Assembly: GCA_016786615.1 (NCBI GenBank)
Contig: JAEUVX010000010.1
Span: 1 to 64,000 of the forward strand
Direction: 5' to 3'
Length of the DNA stretch: 64,000 nucleotides
Origin: Flavipsychrobacter sp.
GTDB taxonomy: Bacteria > Bacteroidota > Bacteroidia > Chitinophagales > Chitinophagaceae
How positions within the stretch are numbered: position 1 is the first letter of the stretch; each line of letters begins with the position of its first letter. The notes under the pieces were generated by a model that saw only the letters and a list, made by a program, of their open reading frames with translations, searched no databases and was not told where the DNA came from. Below are positions 26,827 through 35,784 of the stretch, piece by piece. Made by a program: the position numbers and the translations under genes.

Positions 26827-26843
26827 TTTAACATTTTTCTGTT

Positions 26844-28286
26844 ATGAAGAAAACCATCAAAGGAAAGGACGGGCATATATACCTGCATATAGCAGATAAT
26901 ATAGAGCAGCAGATAATGGATAAGGTGCTCAGCATTGGCGATAAGCTTCCATCGGTAAGGGTTTTGAGCGACCAGCACAGTGTTAGTGTCAGTACTATAT
27001 TGCAGGCGTATTATCATCTTGAAGGGAAAGGATTAATAGAATCTCGCCCGCAGAGTGGTTATTATGTACGCTTCAATCCATCACGTTTTCCGCAGCCTTT
27101 ACAAAAAAGTAATCCAACCTTAACAGTAAAAAATAAAAACGTAGAGGCCATCATATCCGAAGTGTATGATGATTTTGTGATGCCGGGTATTACCCGTTTT
27201 TCGCTGAGTGTACCTGCGCCCGAAATACTACCGCTTGCCAAGCTGAATAAAGCTATGGCACAGGCATTGAGGGAATCTCCCGACAGTGGTACATCTTACG
27301 AATCGATACAGGGTAATGAAATGCTGCGTACACAGGTAGCACGATGGAGCCGCCAGTGGGATGGCAACCTGAAGGCTGAAGACCTTGTAACCACTGCGGG
27401 ATGTATGAATGCCATATCCTATTGCCTGATGGCTATAACAAAGCCCGGTGATACCATAGCTGTAGAGAGCCCGGTGTATTTCGGTACGCTGCGCTTTGCA
27501 CAGAGTATAGGGCTGAAAGTAGTAGAGCTGCCTACACATCCCGATACAGGTGTTGACCCGGATGATGTAAAACATGCACTGCAAAAACACAATATAAAAG
27601 CGTGTTTTTTTGTAACGAATTTCAGCAACCCGCTGGGCTATACCATACCTGATGAGCAGAAAGAAGCATTGGTAAAACTACTATCCCGACATGGTGTGCC
27701 ATTGATAGAGGATGATTTGTATGGCGATGTGTATTTTGGTAAAACACGCCCCAAGTCGTGCAAGAGTTTTGATGAAGAAGGTAATGTGCTTTGGTGCAGC
27801 TCTGTATCTAAAACACTGGCGCCGGGTTATAGGGTAGGCTGGGTAGCCCCAGGCAAATACCTTGAGAAAGTGAAACGCCTGAAGCTATACCACAGCATCA
27901 CCAGTGCTACTGTGCAGCAGGCAGCTATTGCCAATTTCCTGTCAACCGGCAGGTACGAGCATCATTTGCGTAAGCTTAGGCAGACACTACACTCCAACAG
28001 CCTGCAATATTCGCGTGCAATTGGCGAGTACTTTCCTGAAGGGACAAAAATGAGCAGCCCTAAAGGTGGCTTTATACAATGGCTGGAGCTGGATAAGAGC
28101 ATAGATACCTACCAGCTATACCAGGAGGCGATGCTGCATAAAATAAGCATAGCACCGGGCAGTATGTTCACCCTGCAAGACAGATACCGTAATTGTATGC
28201 GCCTGAGCTATGGTATGCAATGGACACCACAGATAGACAGAGCATTGAAAAAACTGGGCGGGCTGGTGCATCAGTTGATTGCGTAA
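26844..28286 (+). CDS. MocR-type GntR regulator with aminotransferase domain
   Basis: A 480-aa fusion: an N-terminal GntR winged helix-turn-helix (about 8-75, with KLPSVRVLSDQHSVSVSTI) and a class I aminotransferase-like domain (about 105-475). PLP contacts are visible: SNPLGYTIP, EDDLYGDVYF and the Schiff-base lysine in SVSKTLAPGYRVGW. MocR proteins use PLP or an amino acid aldimine as the signal rather than act as enzymes. It is divergent from the EamA-ilvE operon and is the natural candidate to regulate it. Confidence 0.92.
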   Translation: MKKTIKGKDGHIYLHIADNIEQQIMDKVLSIGDKLPSVRVLSDQHSVSVSTILQAYYHLEGKGLIESRPQSGYYVRFNPSRFPQPLQKSNPTLTVKNKNVEAIISEVYDDFVMPGITRFSLSVPAPEILPLAKLNKAMAQALRESPDSGTSYESIQGNEMLRTQVARWSRQWDGNLKAEDLVTTAGCMNAISYCLMAITKPGDTIAVESPVYFGTLRFAQSIGLKVVELPTHPDTGVDPDDVKHALQKHNIKACFFVTNFSNPLGYTIPDEQKEALVKLLSRHGVPLIEDDLYGDVYFGKTRPKSCKSFDEEGNVLWCSSVSKTLAPGYRVGWVAPGKYLEKVKRLKLYHSITSATVQQAAIANFLSTGRYEHHLRKLRQTLHSNSLQYSRAIGEYFPEGTKMSSPKGGFIQWLELDKSIDTYQLYQEAMLHKISIAPGSMFTLQDRYRNCMRLSYGMQWTPQIDRALKKLGGLVHQLIA

Positions 28287-28301
28287 TGTAAGTGTTCATT
28301 T

Positions 28302-28405
28302 CATTCCACATTCCGGAATGTGGAATGGTTTTATTTTTAAAAACACGTTTTTGGTATTCCATTCCATGGAATGGAATACGTTATGTTTTTAAAACGGGTT
28401 TTTAT
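28302..28405 (+). repeat. Palindromic repeat array A (two units) upstream of the DUF3667 gene
   Basis: Two perfect 26-bp palindromes (28302-28327 and 28354-28379) are separated by a 26-base linker, and a similar linker follows the second one up to about 28405. The palindromes are built of ATTCC-type pentamers facing GGAAT-type pentamers. The linkers share a GTTaT...TTTTTAAAAAC..GTTTTT pattern. The array resembles REP-like repetitive extragenic palindromes. A related array lies on the other side of the DUF3667 gene. Confidence 0.85.
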
Positions 28406-28415
28406 ATATTACATT

Positions 28416-29303
28416 ATGTCTCATGCAAAAAATGAAGGTATAATTTGCCCGAATTGTGGTTTTCATACATCGCACAACTATTGTGCGGAGTGCGGGCAGC
28501 AAACACACCTGCATCAGGAAACCTTCTTTGCATTAGTGGTTCATTTTGTTGCGCATTATTTTCATTACGATTCAAAATTCTGGCAAACGGTTAAAACCCT
28601 CGTTACCAAACCCGGGAGGCTCACGCTGGCTTACTGGAACAAGCAAAGAGCGAGGTATATCCCGCCAATTTCTTTGTACATTTTCATCAGCACTATATAC
28701 TTCATTATAGCTTTTTTAGTGAACCCTGCAATACCTGGTTTTAAAGTTATTGAAAAAACTGAGCCAAGTATTGAGCGTAAGGCTGATGAGAAAACTGCAT
28801 CACAAACAACTGCTCCTGCACACGAAAGCAATGCAGCACAAAATACATTGCCTCAAAAATCAAAATTCGTGCAGATGTTTAGTGATAAAGCTGAAGTATC
28901 GAATTTTATAGAGAAAGTGAAAAGTTCTTTTTCAAAGTTCTTTTTCTTCATGGTGCCGTTTCTGGCATTTTTCTTACAACTGTTATTCTATAAACAAAAG
29001 GAGCTGCTCTTTGTAAATCATGCAGTATTCTCTCTGCACTTACATTGCATATACTTTTTGGTAATGCTGACGCAGCAGTTAAGCATGTTAACCCACGTTA
29101 TTGTATCGGGTATATACTCCGTAGTTACAAGTATCGGGTTGATGATATATGCAGTTATGGCATTCAGAAATGTGTACAATATTTCTGTTGGCAGGGGTAT
29201 TTTGTATACGATAGCTGTACTCGTGTTTTATATCTTTTGGATAATAACAATCGGGCTATCAAGCTTATTTTTATATCTCGAATATTTCTATCATCCTCAT
29301 TAA
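28416..29303 (+). CDS. DUF3667-like membrane protein with N-terminal zinc ribbon
   Basis: A 295-aa protein. Two CxxC pairs at the N-terminus (CPNCG and CAECGQQ, within the first 26 residues) form a zinc ribbon, followed by the FWQTVKTLVTKPGRLTLAYWN segment (split at residue 60) and about five membrane helices. This is the usual layout of DUF3667 in Bacteroidota. The ATG at 28416 is preferred because an earlier in-frame ATG (28371) lies inside the palindromic repeat and would only translate repeat DNA. The gene is exactly bracketed by two palindrome arrays, which suggests it may have moved or been inserted as a cassette. Confidence 0.8.
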   Translation: MSHAKNEGIICPNCGFHTSHNYCAECGQQTHLHQETFFALVVHFVAHYFHYDSKFWQTVKTLVTKPGRLTLAYWNKQRARYIPPISLYIFISTIYFIIAFLVNPAIPGFKVIEKTEPSIERKADEKTASQTTAPAHESNAAQNTLPQKSKFVQMFSDKAEVSNFIEKVKSSFSKFFFFMVPFLAFFLQLLFYKQKELLFVNHAVFSLHLHCIYFLVMLTQQLSMLTHVIVSGIYSVVTSIGLMIYAVMAFRNVYNISVGRGILYTIAVLVFYIFWIITIGLSSLFLYLEYFYHPH

Positions 29304-29309
29304 CCGGTT

Positions 29310-29390
29310 CATTCCATTCCATGGAATGGAATGCGCTATTCCTGAAAACACTTTTTTTGTTCCGTTCCGCGGAACGGAACACGCTATGAG
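29310..29390 (+). repeat. Palindromic repeat array B (two units) downstream of the DUF3667 gene
   Basis: Two perfect 24-bp palindromes (29310-29333 and 29358-29381) with a 24-base linker between them and a short CGCTATG tail that abuts the mutS2 stop codon. The first is made of ATTCC/GGAAT pentamers, the second of GTTCC/GGAAC pentamers. Architecture and linker match array A in the same orientation. Read as RNA each palindrome would fold into a strong hairpin, so the array may also end transcription between the two convergent genes. Confidence 0.85.
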
Positions 29391-31511
29391 TTATTTCTTC
29401 TTTTTGCCCTGTGGCTGTTCTTTCTTTTTCACTACCACCCATTCGTCTATGCTTACGTTAAAGGGCATTTGCCCTATCTGCACTATGGCTTTTTTGCCAC
29501 GCAGTTCTGTAAGCTTGCCCACCTGGTGGTTGTCTTTGTTGCGTACCATATCACCAAGTTTGGGTGTGCCACCTACCACATCGTAGTTCTTATCGGCCTT
29601 CTTGGCTACGGCTACATTGGCGGCTATCTGCTTGCGTTTAAAGAGTACATTCTCTGCCGCGGCTATTACCTCGCCTTTGTTTTCGGCCTTCTTCCAGTCT
29701 GTTATTATCTGTTTAAACTTACGCTCCATATCGCGCAGGTAGTCCAGCTCTTCTTTCTTTATCTTGTTCTGCAGGCGCAGTGTATTGTATTGTTGCTCTT
29801 TCTTTTCCTTATCTATCAATTCGCTGAATTCTTTTTCCAGCTCTTTGTTCTTCTTCAGCAGCTTGTCTATTTCTTTTTCTTTATTGGCCAGCTTCTGGCT
29901 TTGCTGCTCTGTCTGGTGCAGCATCTTATCCAGCTTAAAGTGTCCGCGCTCTGTCAGTTGTCTTGCACGGTCTATAATAGCCGCCGGCAGTCCGCTGCGT
30001 TGTGCAATGGCAAAAGTGTAAGAGCTACCGGGCTTGCCCACCGTCAGTTGGTACAGTGGTTCCAGCTTTTCTTCATCAAAAGCCATCGCACCGTTAAAGA
30101 TGCCCTGCACTTTACCCGCCATTACCTTCAGGTTCAGGTAGTGAGTGGTGATGATGCCCATGGCATGGCGCTTGGCAAGTTCTTCCACAATAGCCTCTGC
30201 AAATGCACCACCCAGGTTGGGGTCAGAACCGCTACCCAGTTCATCTATAAAGAACAGTGTTTTACCATTGGCAAAATCCATGAAGTATTTCATATCGCGC
30301 AGGTGTGCGCTATAAGTACTCAGCTCATGTTCTATGCTCTGTGTGTCGCCTATGTGTATCATCATCTGCTTGAAGATGCCCACCTCGCTATCGGGGCTGG
30401 CAGGTATCAGCAGCCCTGCCTGTGTCATCAATTGCAGCAGCCCTACGGTTTTCATCGATACCGTTTTGCCACCTGCATTGGGGCCACTTATTATCAGTAC
30501 ACGTTTATCTCTGTTCAGCGATATATATAATGGTATGGTGGGCTTGCCCTCTCGGTTGTTGTGCAGTAGTAGCAATGGGTGTGTAGCTTTTATCAGGTCT
30601 ACATGCGGGTGCGGACTCAAACGCGGCATCTCTGCATTCATATCCATTGCCAGCATTGCCTTTGCACGTATAAAATCGTAGAGGCCACACAGGTGATAAT
30701 AACTATCCAATTGCGGATGCCAGCCAGATAGGGTAGCGGTGGTCTGTGCCAGTATGCGCTGTATCTCGCGCATCTCTGCACGCTCCAGCGATGCTACTTC
30801 GTTATTCAATTCAATGGTTTCTTCAGGCTCTATAAACACGGTACGTTGCGTATCGCTCTCGCCATGATGAATACCTTTTACAATGCGTTTATGCTCTGCA
30901 AACACCGCCACTACACGCCTGCCATTCAGAAAGCCTTCCGCGATATCTGCAAGATACCCCTGTTTGTTCAGCTTGCGTAGCACACCTTCAAACATCTTGC
31001 GGAGGTCTTGGCGGCGGCTTGCCAGTTCGGCACGTATGCTCATCAGCTCGCGCGATGCGTTGTCGCGCACATTGCCCATCTCATCTATTACAGCGCTGAT
31101 GGTTTCATTTATCTGCTTTTCGTACTGTATTCTATCTGCCAATGCGCGTAGGTTCAGATACAGCCCATCATGGTTTTTAAGCCAGTTAAGTATATCACGT
31201 ATGTTTAGCGCCAGTTGCTGAAAAGCCAATAACTGGTCGGCCGCCAGTACAGCACCGGGTAGCGATACCAGTTTCAGTTCTTTCTCTACATTTCGGGTAA
31301 AGTCGTTGGGGAAATAATCCCCGCTCATCAGAATCGACTTGTACTCGCGCGTTTGCAACAGCGCCTTCTCCACATATTCTATACGGGTATGAAAACGTAA
31401 AGATTCCACCCGTTCGCGGGCAGCATCGGTACGGCATTTCAATTTCAGCAATTGGGCTACCTTACTAAACTCCAGAGCATCTGCGGCGTGCGCAGGGTAT
31501 AAAAGCATCAT
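29391..31511 (-). CDS. mutS2: MutS2 family protein without Smr domain
   Basis: A 706-aa MutS-like ATPase. The core is complete: helical lever/clamp region in the N-terminal ~300 residues, Walker A GPNAGGKT near residue 345, Walker B FFIDELGSG near 425, then a long coiled coil (about 515-620) and a KOW-like beta domain (GDMVRNKDNHQVGKL). The protein ends in a Lys-rich tail. The C-terminal Smr nuclease domain of typical MutS2 (about 780 aa) is absent. MutS2 proteins act in recombination control or rescue of collided ribosomes; without Smr this copy should lack that nuclease activity. Confidence 0.9.
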   Translation of the reverse strand: MMLLYPAHAADALEFSKVAQLLKLKCRTDAARERVESLRFHTRIEYVEKALLQTREYKSILMSGDYFPNDFTRNVEKELKLVSLPGAVLAADQLLAFQQLALNIRDILNWLKNHDGLYLNLRALADRIQYEKQINETISAVIDEMGNVRDNASRELMSIRAELASRRQDLRKMFEGVLRKLNKQGYLADIAEGFLNGRRVVAVFAEHKRIVKGIHHGESDTQRTVFIEPEETIELNNEVASLERAEMREIQRILAQTTATLSGWHPQLDSYYHLCGLYDFIRAKAMLAMDMNAEMPRLSPHPHVDLIKATHPLLLLHNNREGKPTIPLYISLNRDKRVLIISGPNAGGKTVSMKTVGLLQLMTQAGLLIPASPDSEVGIFKQMMIHIGDTQSIEHELSTYSAHLRDMKYFMDFANGKTLFFIDELGSGSDPNLGGAFAEAIVEELAKRHAMGIITTHYLNLKVMAGKVQGIFNGAMAFDEEKLEPLYQLTVGKPGSSYTFAIAQRSGLPAAIIDRARQLTERGHFKLDKMLHQTEQQSQKLANKEKEIDKLLKKNKELEKEFSELIDKEKKEQQYNTLRLQNKIKKEELDYLRDMERKFKQIITDWKKAENKGEVIAAAENVLFKRKQIAANVAVAKKADKNYDVVGGTPKLGDMVRNKDNHQVGKLTELRGKKAIVQIGQMPFNVSIDEWVVVKKKEQPQGKKKK

Positions 31512-31535
31512 ATATTCTTCTTCCTAAAAGGTATG

Positions 31536-31543
31536 CAAAGGTA
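31536..31543 (-). promoter_or_regulatory. Candidate mutS2 promoter -7 box
   Basis: TACCTTTG on the minus strand (31543-31536) is an exact TAnnTTTG match 25 bases before the start codon. A -33 TTG at normal spacing was not found. Confidence 0.5.
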
Positions 31544-31608
31544 TGGATACCGTTGATTTTTAGGATTTCCGAAACATTATTTCCGTTATATTGCATATAG
31601 GGATTAAT

Positions 31609-34600
31609 ATGGATAATTACGACAGGCTCATATCACGATTAGATGCATTTATCAGGAAGTATTATGCCAACCAGTTATTGCGTGGTTCACTGATACTTTT
31701 TATATGCCTGCTGGCATATTTCCTTACCGTATCTGTAGGCGAATATTACCTGTACCTGCCTGTATGGGCAAAGCTCGGTGTATTGTCGGTATTTATTATA
31801 GCAGGGCTTACTGCATTGGTAGTATGGGTAGCAATACCCTTATCGAAAATGGCAAGGCTTGGCAAGCAGATAAGCCACGAGCAGGCTGCGGTTATTGTAG
31901 GTAAGCACTTCCCCGAAGTAAGCGACAAGCTGCTGAATATACTGCAACTGCGCCATCAGACAGGCAATCAATCAAGTAAAGAACTGGCCATTGCCAGCAT
32001 CGACCAAAAGGCTGCTCAGATAGCAGTAGTCCCGTTTACCAAAGCCATAGATTTAGGGAAGAATAAAAAATACCTGCCATACCTGCTGCCATTAGTACTG
32101 GTAATAGCATTTATATTAATAGCCAGCCCAGATGTATTCTCTGATGCCACAACGCGTTTGCTGCAACCAACCAGAACATTCGAGAAACCGGCCCCATTCC
32201 GCTTTGTAGTAAAGAACAAACAGATGCAGGCTGTCAGAGGGGCAGACTATGTATTACAGGTAACAGCTGAAGGTAATGCACTACCTGCTGATATGTTTGT
32301 AGAACTGGGTAACGACAGGTTGTCTATGCAATCAGCCGGCAAAAACGAATTTCATTATACATTCCGCAATGTTACAGAGCCTGTCAGCTTCAGGCTGTTT
32401 GCAGCAGGATTTTATTCGCAGCCATACCTGATAGCTGTGGTGCAAAAGCCTGTGTTGAAATCGTTCAATGTAAAAATGGATTACCCTGACTATACAGGGC
32501 GCAAAGATGAAATGCTGACAAGCATGGGCGATGCTAGCATACCTGTCGGTACCGTCATCAGTTGGGCATTTATTGCAGAGCATACAGATGAGGCATTTAT
32601 CAGGTTCGGCAACGGCAATCCTATCAGGTTGACACAGCAGGCGATTATGTTCGGTTCGCAGTTCAGGTTTATGAATGATACCTCTTATGTAATATCTCTG
32701 AGTAACAATACCACTAAAATAACCGATAGCTTCAGATATCATGTAAAAGTAATACCCGATGAACACCCTGTAATACAAATGCAGGAATACAGAGATAGTG
32801 TATCGGGCAAGCAAATATTACTGACAGGTACTGCGGGCGATGATTATGGTATCAGCAAAGTGTTGTTTCATTACGATATTACCAATGCACAAAACCAGCC
32901 AATATCAAACAAAAGCATACCGTTACCATTATCCGGTGGTTCGCTTACATCTTTTCAATACTATTTCGATGCTGAACCACTGAACCTGCAACCCGGGCAG
33001 AAACTGCAATATTATATAGAGGCATGGGATAATGATGGGGTACATGGTGCCAAAGCTACCCGTAGCGAGGTGCGTTCTTTGAACATGTATAATACAGAGC
33101 AGATAGACTCAGCCATGAATGCCAACGCCGAACAAATCAATTCCGGGCTTAGTAACAGTTCTGACCAAACCAAAGAAATACAACAGGAATATAAAGACCT
33201 GCAAAGCAAAATGCTGGAAAGCAGCGATATGGGTTTTGAGCAAAAACAAAACCTGCAGCAGTTATCTGATATGCAGCAGCAATTGAAGAACCAACTGGAA
33301 GCTGTGAAGAAACGCCTTGACGAACAAGTGAAGCAAAGCCAGCAAAAGCAATACAGCGAAGATGTAAAGGAGAAACAGCAGGAACTGCAAAAACAAATGG
33401 ACAATCTGCTGAACAAAGAACTGCGAGAGCAAATGAAGAAGTTGCAGGAGCTGATGCAGAAGCTGAATAAAGACAAGGCTTTTGAAACCATGAAACAACT
33501 GGAGCAGGAGAACAAACTCTTCAACATGGATCTGAAGCGTATGCAGGAACTGATGAAGAAGCTGGAGATGCAGATGCGTATGGAAGACCTTGCTAACAAA
33601 ATAGATAAACTGGCTGAAAAGCAACTGGACCTGAAAGCACAAACGGATAAAGCAGATAAAGTAGAAAAGCTTGCAGGGGAGAAGAATGACGCAAAAGATA
33701 AAGCTGATATTGGCAAAAAAGATAATCAGCAACTGGCTAAAGAACAGGAAGCATTGAAGAAAGAACTGGAGCAGGCAATGAACGAGGAAATGAAGCAGAT
33801 GGATGAGCTGAACAAAGAAATGCAGAAGCAACAGGATATACATAAGGAAAAAGATAAAGCCGGGGATGCAAAGAAGGATATGCAGGATAGCAAGCAGCAA
33901 TTGGAGATGGGGCAGAAAAGCCAATCGAGCAAATCGCAGAGCCAGGCAGCAGAGAACCTGCAATCTATGGCGCAAAGCCTGCGTTCGTCGGCTGGTGGTA
34001 TGGGTGCTATGCAACTGAAAAAAGATATTCGTGCAGTCAGGCAAATACTTACCAATCTTGTACGCCTTTCCTTCGACCAGGAACAACTGATGAAGAAAGT
34101 GCAGTCAACCTCACCAACCAGCCAAACTTATATTACCAATCAAACAGAACAAAAACGTCTTCATGCCAATTCGCGTATGATACGCGACAGCCTGTATGAA
34201 TTGAGTAAAAACCTCTTCAAGCTGGCACCTACTATTAATAAAGAAACTACTGAACTGGAGAAGAATATAGCATCTGCAATAACACTGCTTGAAAAACGCC
34301 GAAGGGAAGATGTGCTGGCCAAGCAGCAATTTGCTATGATGCACACAAACAACCTTGCATTGATGCTGAACGAAGTATTATCGAACCTGATGCAACAACA
34401 GAGCCAGTCTCAATCATCGGGGCAACAAGGGCAATGCGAGAACCCCGGCGGTAAAACACCCAAACCCGGTGCCGGCAAACAGTTGAGCGATATCATAACC
34501 AAACAGCAGCAGTTGGGTAATGCCATGCAACAGATGGAAAATGCCAAACAACAACGTGAAGGTTCAAAAGGACAGGAATCGAAAGATGGCAAGCCACAAA

Positions 34601-35067
34601 ACAAAGAAGGGGGAGCAGGCAGTGAAAGTGAATATGGTAATGCACAGCAACTGGCCCAGATGGCACAACAACAAGCAGCTATCCGTAGGCAATTGCAACA
34701 ATTGAACAGTTTGCTGAACAGCAAAGGAATGGGTAATGCCAAAGAACTGAAAGAGATTCAAGAGAAGATGGACAGGGTAGAAACTGACCTGGTAAACAAG
34801 CGTATGAGTGCGGAAATGATGATGCGCCAGAAAGAAATACTGACACGTTTGCTGCAGGCAGAGAAATCGTTGAGGGAACAGGAGCAGGATGAAAAGCGTT
34901 CATCGCGCAGTGCAACGGATATCAGTAAACCGATACCTGCTGAATTGCAGAAATACATTCATGACAATAAACAATTAAATGAGCAATATAAAACAACCCC
35001 TGCTCAGCTGAAACCATACTACCGTAACATGGTGCAACAGTACTATCAATCGATAGGAAACAAATAA
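31609..35067 (+). CDS. DUF4175 family large membrane-anchored protein
   Basis: A 1152-aa protein. Two or three membrane helices lie near the N-terminus (about 25-45, 53-75 and 155-175), followed by a beta-rich extracytoplasmic part (about 190-500). The C-terminal half is a very long Gln/Lys/Glu-rich coiled coil (about 515-1120), rich in MQ, KE and QQ repeats. This matches the Bacteroidota DUF4175 architecture. The function is unknown; homologues are often near BatA-type aerotolerance genes, which are not seen here. The ATG at 31609 was chosen over an in-frame TTG six codons upstream. Confidence 0.85.
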   Translation: MDNYDRLISRLDAFIRKYYANQLLRGSLILFICLLAYFLTVSVGEYYLYLPVWAKLGVLSVFIIAGLTALVVWVAIPLSKMARLGKQISHEQAAVIVGKHFPEVSDKLLNILQLRHQTGNQSSKELAIASIDQKAAQIAVVPFTKAIDLGKNKKYLPYLLPLVLVIAFILIASPDVFSDATTRLLQPTRTFEKPAPFRFVVKNKQMQAVRGADYVLQVTAEGNALPADMFVELGNDRLSMQSAGKNEFHYTFRNVTEPVSFRLFAAGFYSQPYLIAVVQKPVLKSFNVKMDYPDYTGRKDEMLTSMGDASIPVGTVISWAFIAEHTDEAFIRFGNGNPIRLTQQAIMFGSQFRFMNDTSYVISLSNNTTKITDSFRYHVKVIPDEHPVIQMQEYRDSVSGKQILLTGTAGDDYGISKVLFHYDITNAQNQPISNKSIPLPLSGGSLTSFQYYFDAEPLNLQPGQKLQYYIEAWDNDGVHGAKATRSEVRSLNMYNTEQIDSAMNANAEQINSGLSNSSDQTKEIQQEYKDLQSKMLESSDMGFEQKQNLQQLSDMQQQLKNQLEAVKKRLDEQVKQSQQKQYSEDVKEKQQELQKQMDNLLNKELREQMKKLQELMQKLNKDKAFETMKQLEQENKLFNMDLKRMQELMKKLEMQMRMEDLANKIDKLAEKQLDLKAQTDKADKVEKLAGEKNDAKDKADIGKKDNQQLAKEQEALKKELEQAMNEEMKQMDELNKEMQKQQDIHKEKDKAGDAKKDMQDSKQQLEMGQKSQSSKSQSQAAENLQSMAQSLRSSAGGMGAMQLKKDIRAVRQILTNLVRLSFDQEQLMKKVQSTSPTSQTYITNQTEQKRLHANSRMIRDSLYELSKNLFKLAPTINKETTELEKNIASAITLLEKRRREDVLAKQQFAMMHTNNLALMLNEVLSNLMQQQSQSQSSGQQGQCENPGGKTPKPGAGKQLSDIITKQQQLGNAMQQMENAKQQREGSKGQESKDGKPQNKEGGAGSESEYGNAQQLAQMAQQQAAIRRQLQQLNSLLNSKGMGNAKELKEIQEKMDRVETDLVNKRMSAEMMMRQKEILTRLLQAEKSLREQEQDEKRSSRSATDISKPIPAELQKYIHDNKQLNEQYKTTPAQLKPYYRNMVQQYYQSIGNK

Positions 35068-35192
35068 AATATAACGATTTTATTCTGAACTTACAAAACT
35101 GGTTACTAACTGTTTTTACATAATTGTGAATATCATAAATCAATGCATTTTTCCTTTGTAAATGATTGATTTGCAATTAATTGCGTATTCAT

Positions 35193-35210
35193 TTTGGCAT
35201 AGTTTTTGAA
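35193..35210 (+). promoter_or_regulatory. Candidate sigma-54 promoter upstream of a small membrane-protein gene
   Basis: TTTGGCATAGTTTTTGAA resembles the -24/-12 consensus TGGCAC-N5-TTGCA, with GG at 35196-35197 and the -12 G at 35208. The -12 dinucleotide is GA instead of GC, a real weakness. It is about 107 bases upstream of the next start codon. The window also encodes a sigma-54 activator. Confidence 0.35.
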
Positions 35211-35316
35211 CACATTAAAAAAGAAGTGCAAATTTTAATCCAGCCAGCCTTGTAGCGGCTCAATATTGTGCTTAACTTTCATATAAATCAGTTCTTTTAA
35301 CCAAAAATTAGTGCCT

Positions 35317-35784
35317 ATGATATTCTCACGTACTTACCGGTATCAGTCCACGATGCGTCCGGACGACATAAAAGGTCGTTTGTTGGGTAAACATGTAAAG
35401 GTTCACAACATGGACTTTGAAGTATCCGAAAAGGATAAAGTAATCAGAGTAATTCCACATGCAGAACAAGAAAATGAAATCAAAACACTGCCTATTACAC
35501 ACATTGAGTTGAACAACAAAGGGGATAAGACTCAAGTAGTAATTAGTTCTAAAATGCGCAAAATAGATTCGGGAGGCCCATTATTAATAATGATATTCTG
35601 CCTGTTCCTGTTTATTGCTACAGTAGTAACGTTTACAGTAGGTAAAGACCTTCAGATATATACTTATACATTCGGTATCATTGGTGTCAGCATATTTGCT
35701 ATATTCTGGATGCGAATGGAAAGGGGTTATTTTGATTATGTCAGAAAAATCAGAGATTACGTAAAAAAACAAAGTGTGGCTTAA
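35317..35784 (+). CDS. Small membrane protein of unknown function
   Basis: A 155-aa protein with a polar N-terminal part of about 85 residues (IFSRTYRYQSTMRPDDIKGRL..., including a beta-rich stretch HVKVHNMDFEVSEKDKVIRV split by Lys/Glu) and two membrane helices (about 88-106 and 113-131). A basic tail follows. I recognise no family. The ATG at 35317 is preferred over a GTG two codons earlier. Its stop codon sits in the loop of a bidirectional terminator. A 249-base leader in front may hold a sigma-54 promoter. Confidence 0.7.
   Translation: MIFSRTYRYQSTMRPDDIKGRLLGKHVKVHNMDFEVSEKDKVIRVIPHAEQENEIKTLPITHIELNNKGDKTQVVISSKMRKIDSGGPLLIMIFCLFLFIATVVTFTVGKDLQIYTYTFGIIGVSIFAIFWMRMERGYFDYVRKIRDYVKKQSVA

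Noticed and set aside
28371..28415. Upstream extension of the DUF3667 protein from an ATG at 28371
   Set aside because: These 15 codons lie in the palindromic repeat, and the zinc-ribbon protein starts naturally at 28416.
28302..29390. Insertion sequence around the DUF3667 gene
   Set aside because: No transposase, no long terminal inverted repeats facing each other and no visible target-site duplication; the flanking elements are direct arrays of palindromes.
29303..29391. Frameshifted Smr domain downstream of mutS2
   Set aside because: Only 88 bases of repeat DNA separate mutS2 from the next gene; no Smr-like residues are found in any frame there.
33012..34086. Long Ser/Cys/Phe and Leu/Phe-rich frames antisense to the DUF4175 gene
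   Set aside because: They only mirror the Gln/Lys/Glu-rich coiled-coil codons; composition and lack of domains show they are not genes.
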